Assembly: GCA_027533395.1 (NCBI GenBank)
Contig: JAPZUF010000016.1
Coordinates: forward strand, 1 to 64,000
Direction of reading: 5' to 3'
Length of the DNA: 64,000 nucleotides
Origin: Cyclobacteriaceae bacterium
Lineage (GTDB): Bacteria; Bacteroidota; Bacteroidia; Cytophagales; Cyclobacteriaceae
Shown: piece after piece, positions 16,164 through 24,654 of the stretch
Position numbering within the stretch: the stretch's first letter is position 1
How the letters are laid out: every line of letters starts with the position of its first letter
Made by a program: the position numbers and the translations under genes
Notes under the pieces: model-generated
Databases searched by the model: none
What the model saw: only the letters and a program-made list of their open reading frames with translations
Told to the model about the DNA's origin: nothing

Positions 16164-16633
16164 GTTGGATTAAAAATTTATTCTCAGGCAAAGGTAAATC
16201 TTTAGCCGATACTTTGGTAAACGGATTAGACGAGATCATTACCAACAAAGAAGAACTGGCGCAAGTAAAATTATTGCTCGATAAGGAAACCCACCGCCAC
16301 ATGGAGCAACTCGAAGCCAACATCTTGCGCGAATACGAATTTGAAATTCAAGATCGAAGCAATGCTCGCAATCGCGAAATAGAAGTCATGCGTGGTGGTA
16401 GCAAAAATATTACACAAAATGTATTGGCATACATGGGCATCATTGCATTCTTCTATATGACTGGATACATCATTTCTCGTGGTTTAGGAGAAATGAGTGC
16501 GGAAGAGAGTTTCATCATTGGAAATCTCACAGGTTTAGCCGGAGCCATCGCTAAAGATATTTATAGTTACTATTTCGGTAGTTCTATTGGCAGCCGTAAC
16601 AAAGATGTTTTAATCGAAAAAAGAAATCGCTAA
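16160..16633 (+). CDS. 3TM-holin-like membrane protein, 157 aa
   Basis: Two to three hydrophobic helices lie at about 92-140, after a conserved-looking acidic/basic stretch (EFEIQDRSNARNREIEVMRG). That stretch is the type found before the helices in the 3TM holin family (HP1/GTA holins). Holins open the inner membrane so muramidase can reach the wall. It follows the muramidase and the 86-aa protein, and its ATG overlaps the previous stop. Confidence 0.7.
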   Translation: MSWIKNLFSGKGKSLADTLVNGLDEIITNKEELAQVKLLLDKETHRHMEQLEANILREYEFEIQDRSNARNREIEVMRGGSKNITQNVLAYMGIIAFFYMTGYIISRGLGEMSAEESFIIGNLTGLAGAIAKDIYSYYFGSSIGSRNKDVLIEKRNR

Positions 16634-16635
16634 TT

Positions 16636-19600
16636 GTGCGAACACAAGATTTTATACAAGCCATCACCCAAGACCTGGAGCAACAAACCAAACACAACAA
16701 AATAAGTTTGGAAAAGCTCGCAGCGAGTTATGGTATTGTCGATAAAAATCTTGTGAAAGAATTAACTGAACTAGCCATCGTACAAACAGCCCGAAAGCTA
16801 GCTCACCAATCGGGCAGTGTGGCAGAACGATTTCATAACATCGTTCAGCTATACGAAAGTCAGGTTAACCTTTCGCACCGAACCTCACAATCTGTTCTAT
16901 TGCAGCAGTACTCAACCCCCGCGCCCATCGCTTACCTGATGGGCGTGTACTGCGGCATAGAACATCCAGGCGAATACCTGGAGCCATCCGCAGGTAATGG
17001 TCTATTAACCATTGCAGGAAACGTTGCTCATTTTTCAGTCAATGAAATTGATACTGTAAGAAATCAAAACTTACTAACACAAGGCTACCGCGAAGTAACC
17101 AAACTTGATGCTACGCAAGTAATCAGAAATAAAGAATACGATGCCATTCTTACCAATCCTCCATTTGGCAGATTAAATGAACCAGAGGAGATAGATGGCT
17201 ATCTCATCAAAGACCTGGATCATCTGATGGCTATTCTTGCCATACAAAGTATGAAAGATGATGGTCGCGCTGCCATCATTATTGGTGGACATACCACATG
17301 GGACGCACACGGTCGTATTACCGCAGGTAAAAACAGAATTTTCTTCAACTATCTGCATAAGCATTTTAATGTAGAAGATACCATACTAATCGATGGTAAA
17401 AAACTTTACACACGACAAGGCACAGGTTTTCCGGTACGATTAATCTTGATTAACGGAAGAAAAAAAATTGCTGAAGGAGTTGCACCCTTGCGCAACGATG
17501 CTGATGTAGTAGTATCAACATTTCAAGAATTATTCAATCGTGTAACACAATTACTAAGCAGTTCAACATCCACTATGGATTTACAATTAAAATTAAAGCT
17601 GAAGGCAAAAGCCATTAAGTTGAAACTTGCCATGAACACCAACCTATTGGGAGTAAATGATGAAGAATTAGGAATGCCCTATCTCCCTGCATCGCAGTTG
17701 TGTAATAGTTTGCAAGTCGATACACCCGATAGTATGGGTTACGAAATTCATGCAGCCTTGCAAAAATTAAAACATAAAGTTGGTGCAATTGAAATATACG
17801 TTCAAAATAAATTAGGCTATCAGTCGCAAGATGAATTGTGCCAAGCCCTAAGTGCCGAGCAAGCAGATGCTGTTGCACTTGCCATTTATAACATCGAACA
17901 TCGCAACCAGGCGTTGATTGTTGGCGACCAAACAGGTATTGGTAAAGGTCGAATTGCGGCATCCATCATTCGCTATGGCGTTCAGCAAGGATTGAAGCCA
18001 ATCTTCATTACAGAAAAACCAAATCTATTCTCCGACATCTACCGCGATTTAAAAGCCATCGATAGCGAAAGCATCAAACCTTACATTGTTAATGCGCGAG
18101 ACAGTAAATCGCACATCAAAGATGAAGATGGTAATGTTGTATTTGAAGCGCTCGATGCCGATCAGCAAAAGAAGATTATCACCAGTGGCAAACTTCCTTC
18201 AGAGTTTAATTGCATCATGCTTACCTACTCACAAATTTCAGGTGGTGAAGTTAACCGTGCGGGCAACCTGGTGCGCAAATCACCCAAAGGCGAATGGGTA
18301 GAATTACAAGCCAATGGCAACATCGTTATTTTAGATGAAGCTCACAATGCCAGTGGCGATAGCAACACAGGCAAAGTATTGCAAGACATCGTGCGAAACA
18401 CCAAAGGCGTAACTTTTCTATCTGCCACTTTTGCAAAGCGACCAGATAACATGCCTATATATGCTTTAAAGACTGCCATCAGCGAAGCGAACATGAGCAA
18501 AAGCGATTTGATTGAAGGCATTGAAAAAGGTGGCGTTGCATTGCAAGAAGTGTTATCGGCACAACTCGTGCAACATGGGCAGATGATCCGCAGAGAAAGA
18601 AGTTATGAAGGCATCGAAGTCAATTACATAACCTTGGATGATAAAGCACAAGAACACCGTGCTATAAGCGATAACATCACCAATATCATTCGAGATATAA
18701 TTGCCTTCCAGAAAAAATACATAGATGGTGAAATAGAAGCCCTAGATGCTATCGCTGCCAAAACCAATACAGGTAGCGAAGTAGAAAAACGAAAAGGAAC
18801 AAAAGATGCCGGAGTAGATGCTACACCTTATTTCAGCAAAGTGTTTCAAGTGGTTAACCAAATGCTTTTTGCTATTAAAGCAGAAGCAGTTGCCGATCGC
18901 GCCATCATGCGTTTACGCGAAGGTAAAAAAGCCGTGATTGCCTTCAGCTCTACAATGGGTTCATTCCTCGAAAGCATGACCGATGCAGATGGAACACCCG
19001 CAGAAGATGGTAAGAAAATCAATGCCGACTTTGCTACTGTTTTACAAAAAGGTTTAGATGGCGTTTTGCGCTATACCGAACGTGGCGCAGATGGAAAATC
19101 AATTTATAAAATGATTGATGTAAATGAATTGTCTATCGAAGCGCAACAAGAATACAAAAGAATTGCTACCGATATTCAAAACATCAGCAGTGGTATTGTT
19201 ATCTCTCCTATTGATTTGGTGAAGCAACGTTTAACAGAAGCAGGTTATCGCGTGGCAGAAGTTACAGGTAGAAAATTATCCGTTGATTTAAAGTTTGAAA
19301 AACAAAGAACCATTGGCTTAGTGAAATCGCGCAAGCGCGAAAATGCGAACGATGCCTTCCGAAAATTTCAGAATATTGAAGTTGATGTTTTAATGATTAA
19401 CCAAAGTGGAAGCACTGGAGCAAGCGCGCATGCCATTCCAACTAAGGTTGTGCCGAAGCACCAGGTGAAGCAACGTGTGATGATATTGTTGCAAGCGGAA
19501 TTAGACATCAATACGGAAGTACAAAAGCGAGGAAGAATTAACCGCACCGGACAAATCTACAAACCTATCTACGACTATATGTTTTCTGCCATACCCGCAG

Positions 19601-21411
19601 AAAAAAGGTTGATGATGATGTTACAAAAGAAATTGAAATCGCTTGATGCTAATACAGCATCCAACCAAAAACAAAGCGAAGCCATTCTTTCGGTGGATGA
19701 TTTTCTCAATAAAATTGGTGATCGAATTGTTACGCAATACTTAACGGATAATCCTGAATTTAATGAAATGTTGGGAGATCCTATTAAACTCAATGATGCC
19801 GAATCAGACAATGGAAAATACGTTGTCATTGAAGATGCCGCACACCGTGTAAGTGGTCGTGTGGCAGTTTTACCTACAACCTTACAAGAGAAATTTTATA
19901 ATGATATTCTACAATTGTATCGCGATGAAGTTGAATACCTAAAACAAATTGATGAATACGATTTAGAAGTTGATGTTCTCAATTTGCAAGCTACTACCCT
20001 ATCTAAAGAAATTGTGATTGTTGGAAAAGGAGGATCCTCTGCCTTTGGTGATAATACTTATCTGGAGCAATGCGAAGTAAATTTATTGCGCAAGCCTTAC
20101 ACCGTTAACGAGCTTGATAATTTATACCTACAAGCTACGCAAGACAAATCGCCTGAAGCGATACAACAAGAATGGATACAAGCTTTGCAAAAATACTCGC
20201 AAACGCAAACACAAAAAGTTACCGAACAAATCGAGCAAGATTATATCGATCGAATGCTCAATATTCACCACGAAAAGAATTTTGCAAAACTCGATACTGA
20301 AGAACAAAAACAATTTTACGTCAATACACGCACAAAAGAATTGCAAGAAGCCAAAGCAGAGAAGCAACAAAAAGAACAACAGAAAATTACTAACCGTTTC
20401 GAAGCATTAGGCAACATTTTCAAATTCTTTTCTATCGGTCGTAAAATCTATTATCCCCTCGATATGGAAAACGCATCGAGTAATAAAAGCATAGCCGTTA
20501 GCCTGGGTATAAAAATAGATGCAAACAGCGAGAAAGCATTTGTACCTTCCAACATCAAATTAAGCATTGCTATTGCAAGTGCTAAAAAGCGCATCGACAT
20601 TCCTTTATCTAAAGTAAAAGACATCAATGCTATAATCGGTATCAGTGCGCAATTAAGTGATGTATCGTGGGATTTTGTAAAAGATGAATGGAGCAAAGCC
20701 ATAAAAGAAAATACCAACGACAGAGGTATTGCTTACATCGTTACCGGAAATTTATTGCAGAGTTATGGTAGCGATCAGTTTGCAAAAGGCAGATTGATTA
20801 GCTACACCACCAGCGATGGCAAAACACGAAAAGGAAGATTAATGCCCGATGGTTGGGAACAAGGCACGGCACAAAATGATAAACTCGTGAAAGTGCCGAT
20901 CAGCAAAGCGGTGAAAGTAATTGCAAGTCTTACCGCAGGTAAAAGCATTTCTACAGATGCTGATGTAACCATTGTTAAAACATACGATGATACATTTAAA
21001 ATGATGATACCGGCAGCAAAGTCTTCCGGTGGCGATTTGTATTTAGATGCACAACTTAACGAACTGATGGATACAGGTCGTTTCGATAAAATCAGCAACT
21101 ACATGACAGGCACTTTCCCTATGGAAAAACTGCAAACTGTTTGTGATACGCTTCAGCGAAATCACAATGCCAGTGTATCGCTAACACCATATCAACTCAA
21201 CTTGCTAAGTGATATAAACACTGAAGAAAAAGAAGAAGAATTTATCAGTCAAGAGTTGCAACAAAAAATTGAAGCAGAACGCGAAGCTAGAAATAATGCC
21301 TTACCCGAACCACCACTTCCTACACCTGCCTTTGATGAAGTACAAGCCCTTAAACTTCGATTGTCTTTAAAAGCAAAAGCCATCAAACTCAAACTTAAAC
21401 TTGCTGCATAA
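16636..21411 (+). CDS. DarB-like N6-methyltransferase / strawberry-notch helicase, 1591 aa
   Basis: A GTG start follows the previous stop by two bases. Residues about 90-280 form an N6-adenine methyltransferase domain: YLEPSAGNGLL (motif I, about 114) and TNPPFGRL (motif IV, about 173). A strawberry-notch type superfamily 2 helicase follows: VGDQTGIGKGRIA (Walker A, about 429), LDEAHNASG (about 566), GRINRTGQ (motif VI, about 966). This is the architecture of phage P1 DarB, which is packaged in the head and shields incoming DNA from type I restriction. A basic motif, LKAKAIKLKL, occurs at about 320-331 and again at the C-terminus. Could be delivered with the genome. Confidence 0.88.
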   Translation: MRTQDFIQAITQDLEQQTKHNKISLEKLAASYGIVDKNLVKELTELAIVQTARKLAHQSGSVAERFHNIVQLYESQVNLSHRTSQSVLLQQYSTPAPIAYLMGVYCGIEHPGEYLEPSAGNGLLTIAGNVAHFSVNEIDTVRNQNLLTQGYREVTKLDATQVIRNKEYDAILTNPPFGRLNEPEEIDGYLIKDLDHLMAILAIQSMKDDGRAAIIIGGHTTWDAHGRITAGKNRIFFNYLHKHFNVEDTILIDGKKLYTRQGTGFPVRLILINGRKKIAEGVAPLRNDADVVVSTFQELFNRVTQLLSSSTSTMDLQLKLKLKAKAIKLKLAMNTNLLGVNDEELGMPYLPASQLCNSLQVDTPDSMGYEIHAALQKLKHKVGAIEIYVQNKLGYQSQDELCQALSAEQADAVALAIYNIEHRNQALIVGDQTGIGKGRIAASIIRYGVQQGLKPIFITEKPNLFSDIYRDLKAIDSESIKPYIVNARDSKSHIKDEDGNVVFEALDADQQKKIITSGKLPSEFNCIMLTYSQISGGEVNRAGNLVRKSPKGEWVELQANGNIVILDEAHNASGDSNTGKVLQDIVRNTKGVTFLSATFAKRPDNMPIYALKTAISEANMSKSDLIEGIEKGGVALQEVLSAQLVQHGQMIRRERSYEGIEVNYITLDDKAQEHRAISDNITNIIRDIIAFQKKYIDGEIEALDAIAAKTNTGSEVEKRKGTKDAGVDATPYFSKVFQVVNQMLFAIKAEAVADRAIMRLREGKKAVIAFSSTMGSFLESMTDADGTPAEDGKKINADFATVLQKGLDGVLRYTERGADGKSIYKMIDVNELSIEAQQEYKRIATDIQNISSGIVISPIDLVKQRLTEAGYRVAEVTGRKLSVDLKFEKQRTIGLVKSRKRENANDAFRKFQNIEVDVLMINQSGSTGASAHAIPTKVVPKHQVKQRVMILLQAELDINTEVQKRGRINRTGQIYKPIYDYMFSAIPAEKRLMMMLQKKLKSLDANTASNQKQSEAILSVDDFLNKIGDRIVTQYLTDNPEFNEMLGDPIKLNDAESDNGKYVVIEDAAHRVSGRVAVLPTTLQEKFYNDILQLYRDEVEYLKQIDEYDLEVDVLNLQATTLSKEIVIVGKGGSSAFGDNTYLEQCEVNLLRKPYTVNELDNLYLQATQDKSPEAIQQEWIQALQKYSQTQTQKVTEQIEQDYIDRMLNIHHEKNFAKLDTEEQKQFYVNTRTKELQEAKAEKQQKEQQKITNRFEALGNIFKFFSIGRKIYYPLDMENASSNKSIAVSLGIKIDANSEKAFVPSNIKLSIAIASAKKRIDIPLSKVKDINAIIGISAQLSDVSWDFVKDEWSKAIKENTNDRGIAYIVTGNLLQSYGSDQFAKGRLISYTTSDGKTRKGRLMPDGWEQGTAQNDKLVKVPISKAVKVIASLTAGKSISTDADVTIVKTYDDTFKMMIPAAKSSGGDLYLDAQLNELMDTGRFDKISNYMTGTFPMEKLQTVCDTLQRNHNASVSLTPYQLNLLSDINTEEKEEEFISQELQQKIEAEREARNNALPEPPLPTPAFDEVQALKLRLSLKAKAIKLKLKLAA

Positions 21412-22142
21412 TGAACTTACAAGCTTATCAAAACCTTATCGAAAAAATTGGAGTTGATAATTTACCAACTCAACACCAAGATGCTTACGATTTAGTAAAA
21501 AATGGATCAGCCAATTTTTCTAACAACGACCAATGGAAAATGATGTTAGAAGATAATGACATCCGCGAGACTTATGAATTACACGTGGAAGAATTAAAGA
21601 AACTTCAAAGCGAAGAAAAGCCAGTAATGGAAGTATCGAGTAGAAAAGAATCTACAAAGACAAAGACTAAAGTAGCTAAACCTGAAAAAGAGAAGAAAGC
21701 TAGTCCGCTTAAAGTTTCAAAACCTAAACCTATCAAAACCAAAAAAATAGCGAAAGCGAAAAAAGTAAAAGTTGCCAAACCCAAAGCAACTAAAGCAAAA
21801 AAAGAATTGAAGTTTCCGGTTACCATTAAGCGATTTAGCAAAGAGTTACAGGTGATCAAACGTGTTGTAAACATGGATGAGAAAGAGAAAACACTACATT
21901 CACTCACACTCTTTCATCGCGATATAGAAAAATTACTTGGCACACAACCCGATCGCAAGCCAGTACTTAATGATATTTTTAATCGACTAACCGGAGTAAT
22001 TAAATCAGCAGAGAAAGCCAATGTTGAAAAAGTAAAAATTAATTTGAAAGATGATTTCAAAGAGAAATTGAAAGCTCAATTACTCCAGGTGAAACCAAAA
22101 ATGAAAGTTGAATACTTAGCCGGGACAGAAGGAAAAAAATAG
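21411..22142 (+). CDS. Lysine-rich protein following the DarB-like gene, 243 aa
   Basis: Between an acidic helical N-terminus (about 1-60) and a folded C-terminus (about 135-243) lies a stretch of Lys, Ala, Pro and Thr (about 62-130). It has repeats such as KPKPIKTKKIAKAKK and VAKPKATKAKK, resembling histone-H1-like tails. The protein could coat or condense the genome or bind DNA beside the DarB-like helicase. Its ATG overlaps the helicase stop by one base. Confidence 0.55.
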   Translation: MNLQAYQNLIEKIGVDNLPTQHQDAYDLVKNGSANFSNNDQWKMMLEDNDIRETYELHVEELKKLQSEEKPVMEVSSRKESTKTKTKVAKPEKEKKASPLKVSKPKPIKTKKIAKAKKVKVAKPKATKAKKELKFPVTIKRFSKELQVIKRVVNMDEKEKTLHSLTLFHRDIEKLLGTQPDRKPVLNDIFNRLTGVIKSAEKANVEKVKINLKDDFKEKLKAQLLQVKPKMKVEYLAGTEGKK

Positions 22143-22192
22143 ATGCCGATATACTGGTAAGCAGGGAAGTTATATCGGCACCGCGACCCACT

Positions 22193-22903
22193 ATGGTTGA
22201 TCTACCCCAACACGAAATAGAAAGTGTTACCAAGGTAAACCTTGCTCCTGCCCTGCATGGAGTTAGTCGTTTCGATGGCTTATTCAACAACATTGCCAAC
22301 ATCGATAAGCAAGTATCCAACACCTTTAAATTGAAAGGAGATTTAGGAAACTTTCTTGGCGATTTAGAAACTTATAAACTAGCCATCACACTAGAAGGCG
22401 ATCAAGGTGCAGGTAAAACACAATTGTCGTTTCAATTAGCAGATGGCTTTGCTGATATTGGTTATTCAGTTGGCATGTTTCAATTGGAAATTGGTGCGAA
22501 TAGCAACATCATCAAGCGAAACAGAGATCAATACATACAACCTAAAAACATAGGAAAGATTGCCATTACTGGAGAAGCGCCTGAAGGCATACGAACCATT
22601 CGCCAGTATGCACATCAATTCAATGTTATCATCATCGACTCCTGGACAAAACTTGATGTAGACAGTAGCGAGTTCGATCAATTGCGAAAAGACTACCCGG
22701 ACACTATTTGGATAGTTCTATTTCAACGTACTACTACCAACAAAATAAGAGGTGGAACCAAACCCTTGTACGATGCAGGTATCAACATCGAAGTTGTAAA
22801 AGCAGACGATACGTTTGTAAACAACTATGCCGTTGCAACTAAAAACCGATATGGTTTTACCGGAGTAAAATTCAACATCTACCAACGAAAAATTGTGAAT
22901 TAA
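22193..22903 (+). CDS. RecA/RadA-fold ATPase, 236 aa
   Basis: A P-loop GDQGAGKTQLSFQLA (about 68-82) and Walker B with NVIIIDSWTKL (about 145) are present. A sensor-like TTTNKIRGGTKPLYDAG follows (about 184), the pattern of RadA/DnaB-type RecA-fold ATPases. It lacks an extra zinc finger or Lon-like domain, so it is shorter than RadA. There is no large terminase in the element, so this is the only other candidate motor for replication or DNA packaging; that role is speculative. Start at the ATG at 22193: no ATG, GTG or TTG lies upstream in this frame after the nearest stop. Confidence 0.75.
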   Translation: MVDLPQHEIESVTKVNLAPALHGVSRFDGLFNNIANIDKQVSNTFKLKGDLGNFLGDLETYKLAITLEGDQGAGKTQLSFQLADGFADIGYSVGMFQLEIGANSNIIKRNRDQYIQPKNIGKIAITGEAPEGIRTIRQYAHQFNVIIIDSWTKLDVDSSEFDQLRKDYPDTIWIVLFQRTTTNKIRGGTKPLYDAGINIEVVKADDTFVNNYAVATKNRYGFTGVKFNIYQRKIVN

Positions 22904-22904
22904 T

Positions 22905-23246
22905 ATGTGCCAATGTAAAGAGAATTTAAATGGTTGCGGATGTGGCTGTAACACTTGCAACAAAACCAATAAGAAGAAAAAAGCAAGTCAACCAGGAGAA
23001 ACGAGCCAGGCTAATTTCATGCAACAAAGAAGTGTTGTAAAAAATGATAACGGAGGCTATACGAAAAAGTCGGAGGAATTTACTACCACAAGCGCCATGC
23101 TTACCAAACGCGAAGAAATACTAGAGCCTGAAGTAGAGGTAATTCCCAATGAAGAAACAACAAAAAGCAATACAACCGATTACACCTTGCTAGCAGGATT
23201 AGGATTAATGCTTGCAGGCACGATCATTAAAAAATTAAGAAGCTAA
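22905..23246 (+). CDS. Cysteine-rich, tail-anchored small protein, 113 aa
   Basis: Six cysteines in the first 18 residues (MCQCKENLNGCGCGCNTCNK) form a compact metal-binding or disulfide cluster. A lysine cluster and a long polar linker follow, then one hydrophobic helix at about 93-108 (LLAGLGLMLAGTIIKKL). Tail-anchored membrane protein. It is the last gene of the operon and its end overlaps the integrase end by 12 bases. No family recognised. Confidence 0.6.
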   Translation: MCQCKENLNGCGCGCNTCNKTNKKKKASQPGETSQANFMQQRSVVKNDNGGYTKKSEEFTTTSAMLTKREEILEPEVEVIPNEETTKSNTTDYTLLAGLGLMLAGTIIKKLRS

Positions 23247-24374
23247 TAAAAAGCCATCGAGTTTCTTCATGCTTTCATCTTTGTATTGCGCAGCAATTTT
23301 CGCATAGATTTCCGTTGTGGTAACAGAAGTATGCCCAAGCCAATCTCGCACGGTAATTAAATCTACACCAACCAACAAACAATGAATAGCAAAAGTATGT
23401 CGCGAGCAATGCCAGGTAATGTGTTTATAGATACCAACAGCTTCACAACAAATTTTCAATTCATTGTTAACTCGTGTGTTACTCAACTTTAGTTTGTGTT
23501 TCAAAACATAAGGCAGCAACTCTTGCGCTTGTGTGTTAAAAGGAATCAAAACAGTTTTGCCAGTCTTATTCGTTTTTAACTGAATGCGACCATCAACAAT
23601 ATGATCGGTGCTAAACTTTAGTTTATCGCCAAAGCGAATGCCAGTAAAGCAACAAAATAGAAAATGACGCAATGTATTTTGTTGCACGGCCGTCAACTTA
23701 TCGTGTGGTGAAAAAGCAATGTTGTATAACTTTTGCAACTCTTCCTTGGTGAGCCAATCCTTCACCACACTTTCTCTCTCCATTTTAAAATTCTCGAAGG
23801 GATTTCCCTTCGCTAAATTTTTCATTACATCCAGTCGATAAAACTTTTTGATGCACGCGAAATCCTGGTAATAACCATTCGGTTTCCTACCCTTCGAGAC
23901 AAGATGAAACTTATAAGCCGTTAGAAAATCAAAATTGATAGAATGAAACGGAATAGACTGTCGGTATTTCTGCAAAGCTTCCAGGCGCAACTTGTAATCG
24001 AAGTACGTCTTATAGCTGATTAGTGATTTTTGTGCCTTCAGTTCAGCAAAAGCAAAAGTGAGAAAATCTAAATCAGACTTATTTCTGAATTTAGCATCGA
24101 TCAGCTCAAAAGTTGGTTCGACACCACTATTCTTTATATCGATGATGATGTCATCGAGTAAAGTCATTTGTCTTTTGAAAAAAGCATTCAGTTTGATAGC
24201 ATTATCAGCACCACGCAAAACATTTCCGGTAGCATTATCGAAATGCTCAGGCTTCAGATATTTTTTTGTAGCGATAAATTTTCGTTCGCTACCTTTTGCA
24301 AGAACAAAGTAAACAGGACACAAACCATCCTTTCGTTTTTTGGAACGGTTTTGCCAGAGTCGAATGGCGATCAT
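23235..24374 (-). CDS. Tyrosine recombinase / integrase, 379 aa
   Basis: The N-terminal SAM-like arm-binding and core-binding regions (to about 200) precede the catalytic domain: first Arg in CFTGIRFGDKL, HxxR in ITWHCSRHTFA, histidine in WLGHTSVTTTEIYAKI with the nucleophilic Tyr near the end. This is a Bacteroidota-type phage/ICE integrase (CTnDOT-like in layout). It is read away from tRNA-Thr, with 147 bases between start and tRNA end, the usual position of an integrase beside its attachment site. It converges with the seventeen-gene operon. Confidence 0.95.
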   Translation of the reverse strand: MIAIRLWQNRSKKRKDGLCPVYFVLAKGSERKFIATKKYLKPEHFDNATGNVLRGADNAIKLNAFFKRQMTLLDDIIIDIKNSGVEPTFELIDAKFRNKSDLDFLTFAFAELKAQKSLISYKTYFDYKLRLEALQKYRQSIPFHSINFDFLTAYKFHLVSKGRKPNGYYQDFACIKKFYRLDVMKNLAKGNPFENFKMERESVVKDWLTKEELQKLYNIAFSPHDKLTAVQQNTLRHFLFCCFTGIRFGDKLKFSTDHIVDGRIQLKTNKTGKTVLIPFNTQAQELLPYVLKHKLKLSNTRVNNELKICCEAVGIYKHITWHCSRHTFAIHCLLVGVDLITVRDWLGHTSVTTTEIYAKIAAQYKDESMKKLDGFLLAS

Positions 24375-24488
24375 AGAAATACGTTAAGTAATTCGCCATA
24401 GAAGAAAGAGGGTTACATTAGGGTTACAGAGGGGACGTTGAAACCACCAAAAACGGCAGAAAAAGCAACGGTCTATAAAACGAAAAAG

Positions 24489-24512
24489 CAGTTACAAAGG
24501 TTGTAACTGCTT
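24489..24512 (-). terminator. Terminator of tRNA-Thr (minus strand)
   Basis: A perfect dyad, GCAGTTACAA / TTGTAACTGC around AGG, is followed on the minus strand by a T-rich tract (CTTTTTCGTTTT). It lies just after the tRNA-Thr 3' end and is also inside the likely attachment region. Confidence 0.75.
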
Positions 24513-24521
24513 GATTTTGTG

Positions 24522-24594
<73 letters not shown>

Positions 24595-24616
24595 CTATTC
24601 TGTTAAAATAGGAGTG

Positions 24617-24647
24617 CAAAAATAATGATGCCAAGGAATATTGCAAA
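24617..24647 (-). promoter_or_regulatory. Promoter of tRNA-Thr (Bacteroidota type)
   Basis: On the minus strand TTTG, 19 bases, then TATTTTTG matches the Bacteroidota TTTG / TAnnTTTG consensus. The second box ends 22 bases before the tRNA 5' end. Confidence 0.75.
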
Positions 24648-24654
24648 CAATTCC

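Noticed and set aside
4423-23246. Interpretation as a tailed prophage (Mu-, lambda- or crAss-like)
   Set aside because: No portal, large terminase, protease-type prohead, tape measure, tube, sheath or baseplate gene was recognised, although all ORFs were read. The fibre, lysis and DarB-like genes alone do not require a tail.
4423-24374. Interpretation as an integrative conjugative element or mobilisable plasmid
   Set aside because: No relaxase, coupling protein, TraG/VirB4-like or type IV secretion genes were found. Amidase, fibres and holin-like genes point to virus-like particles instead.
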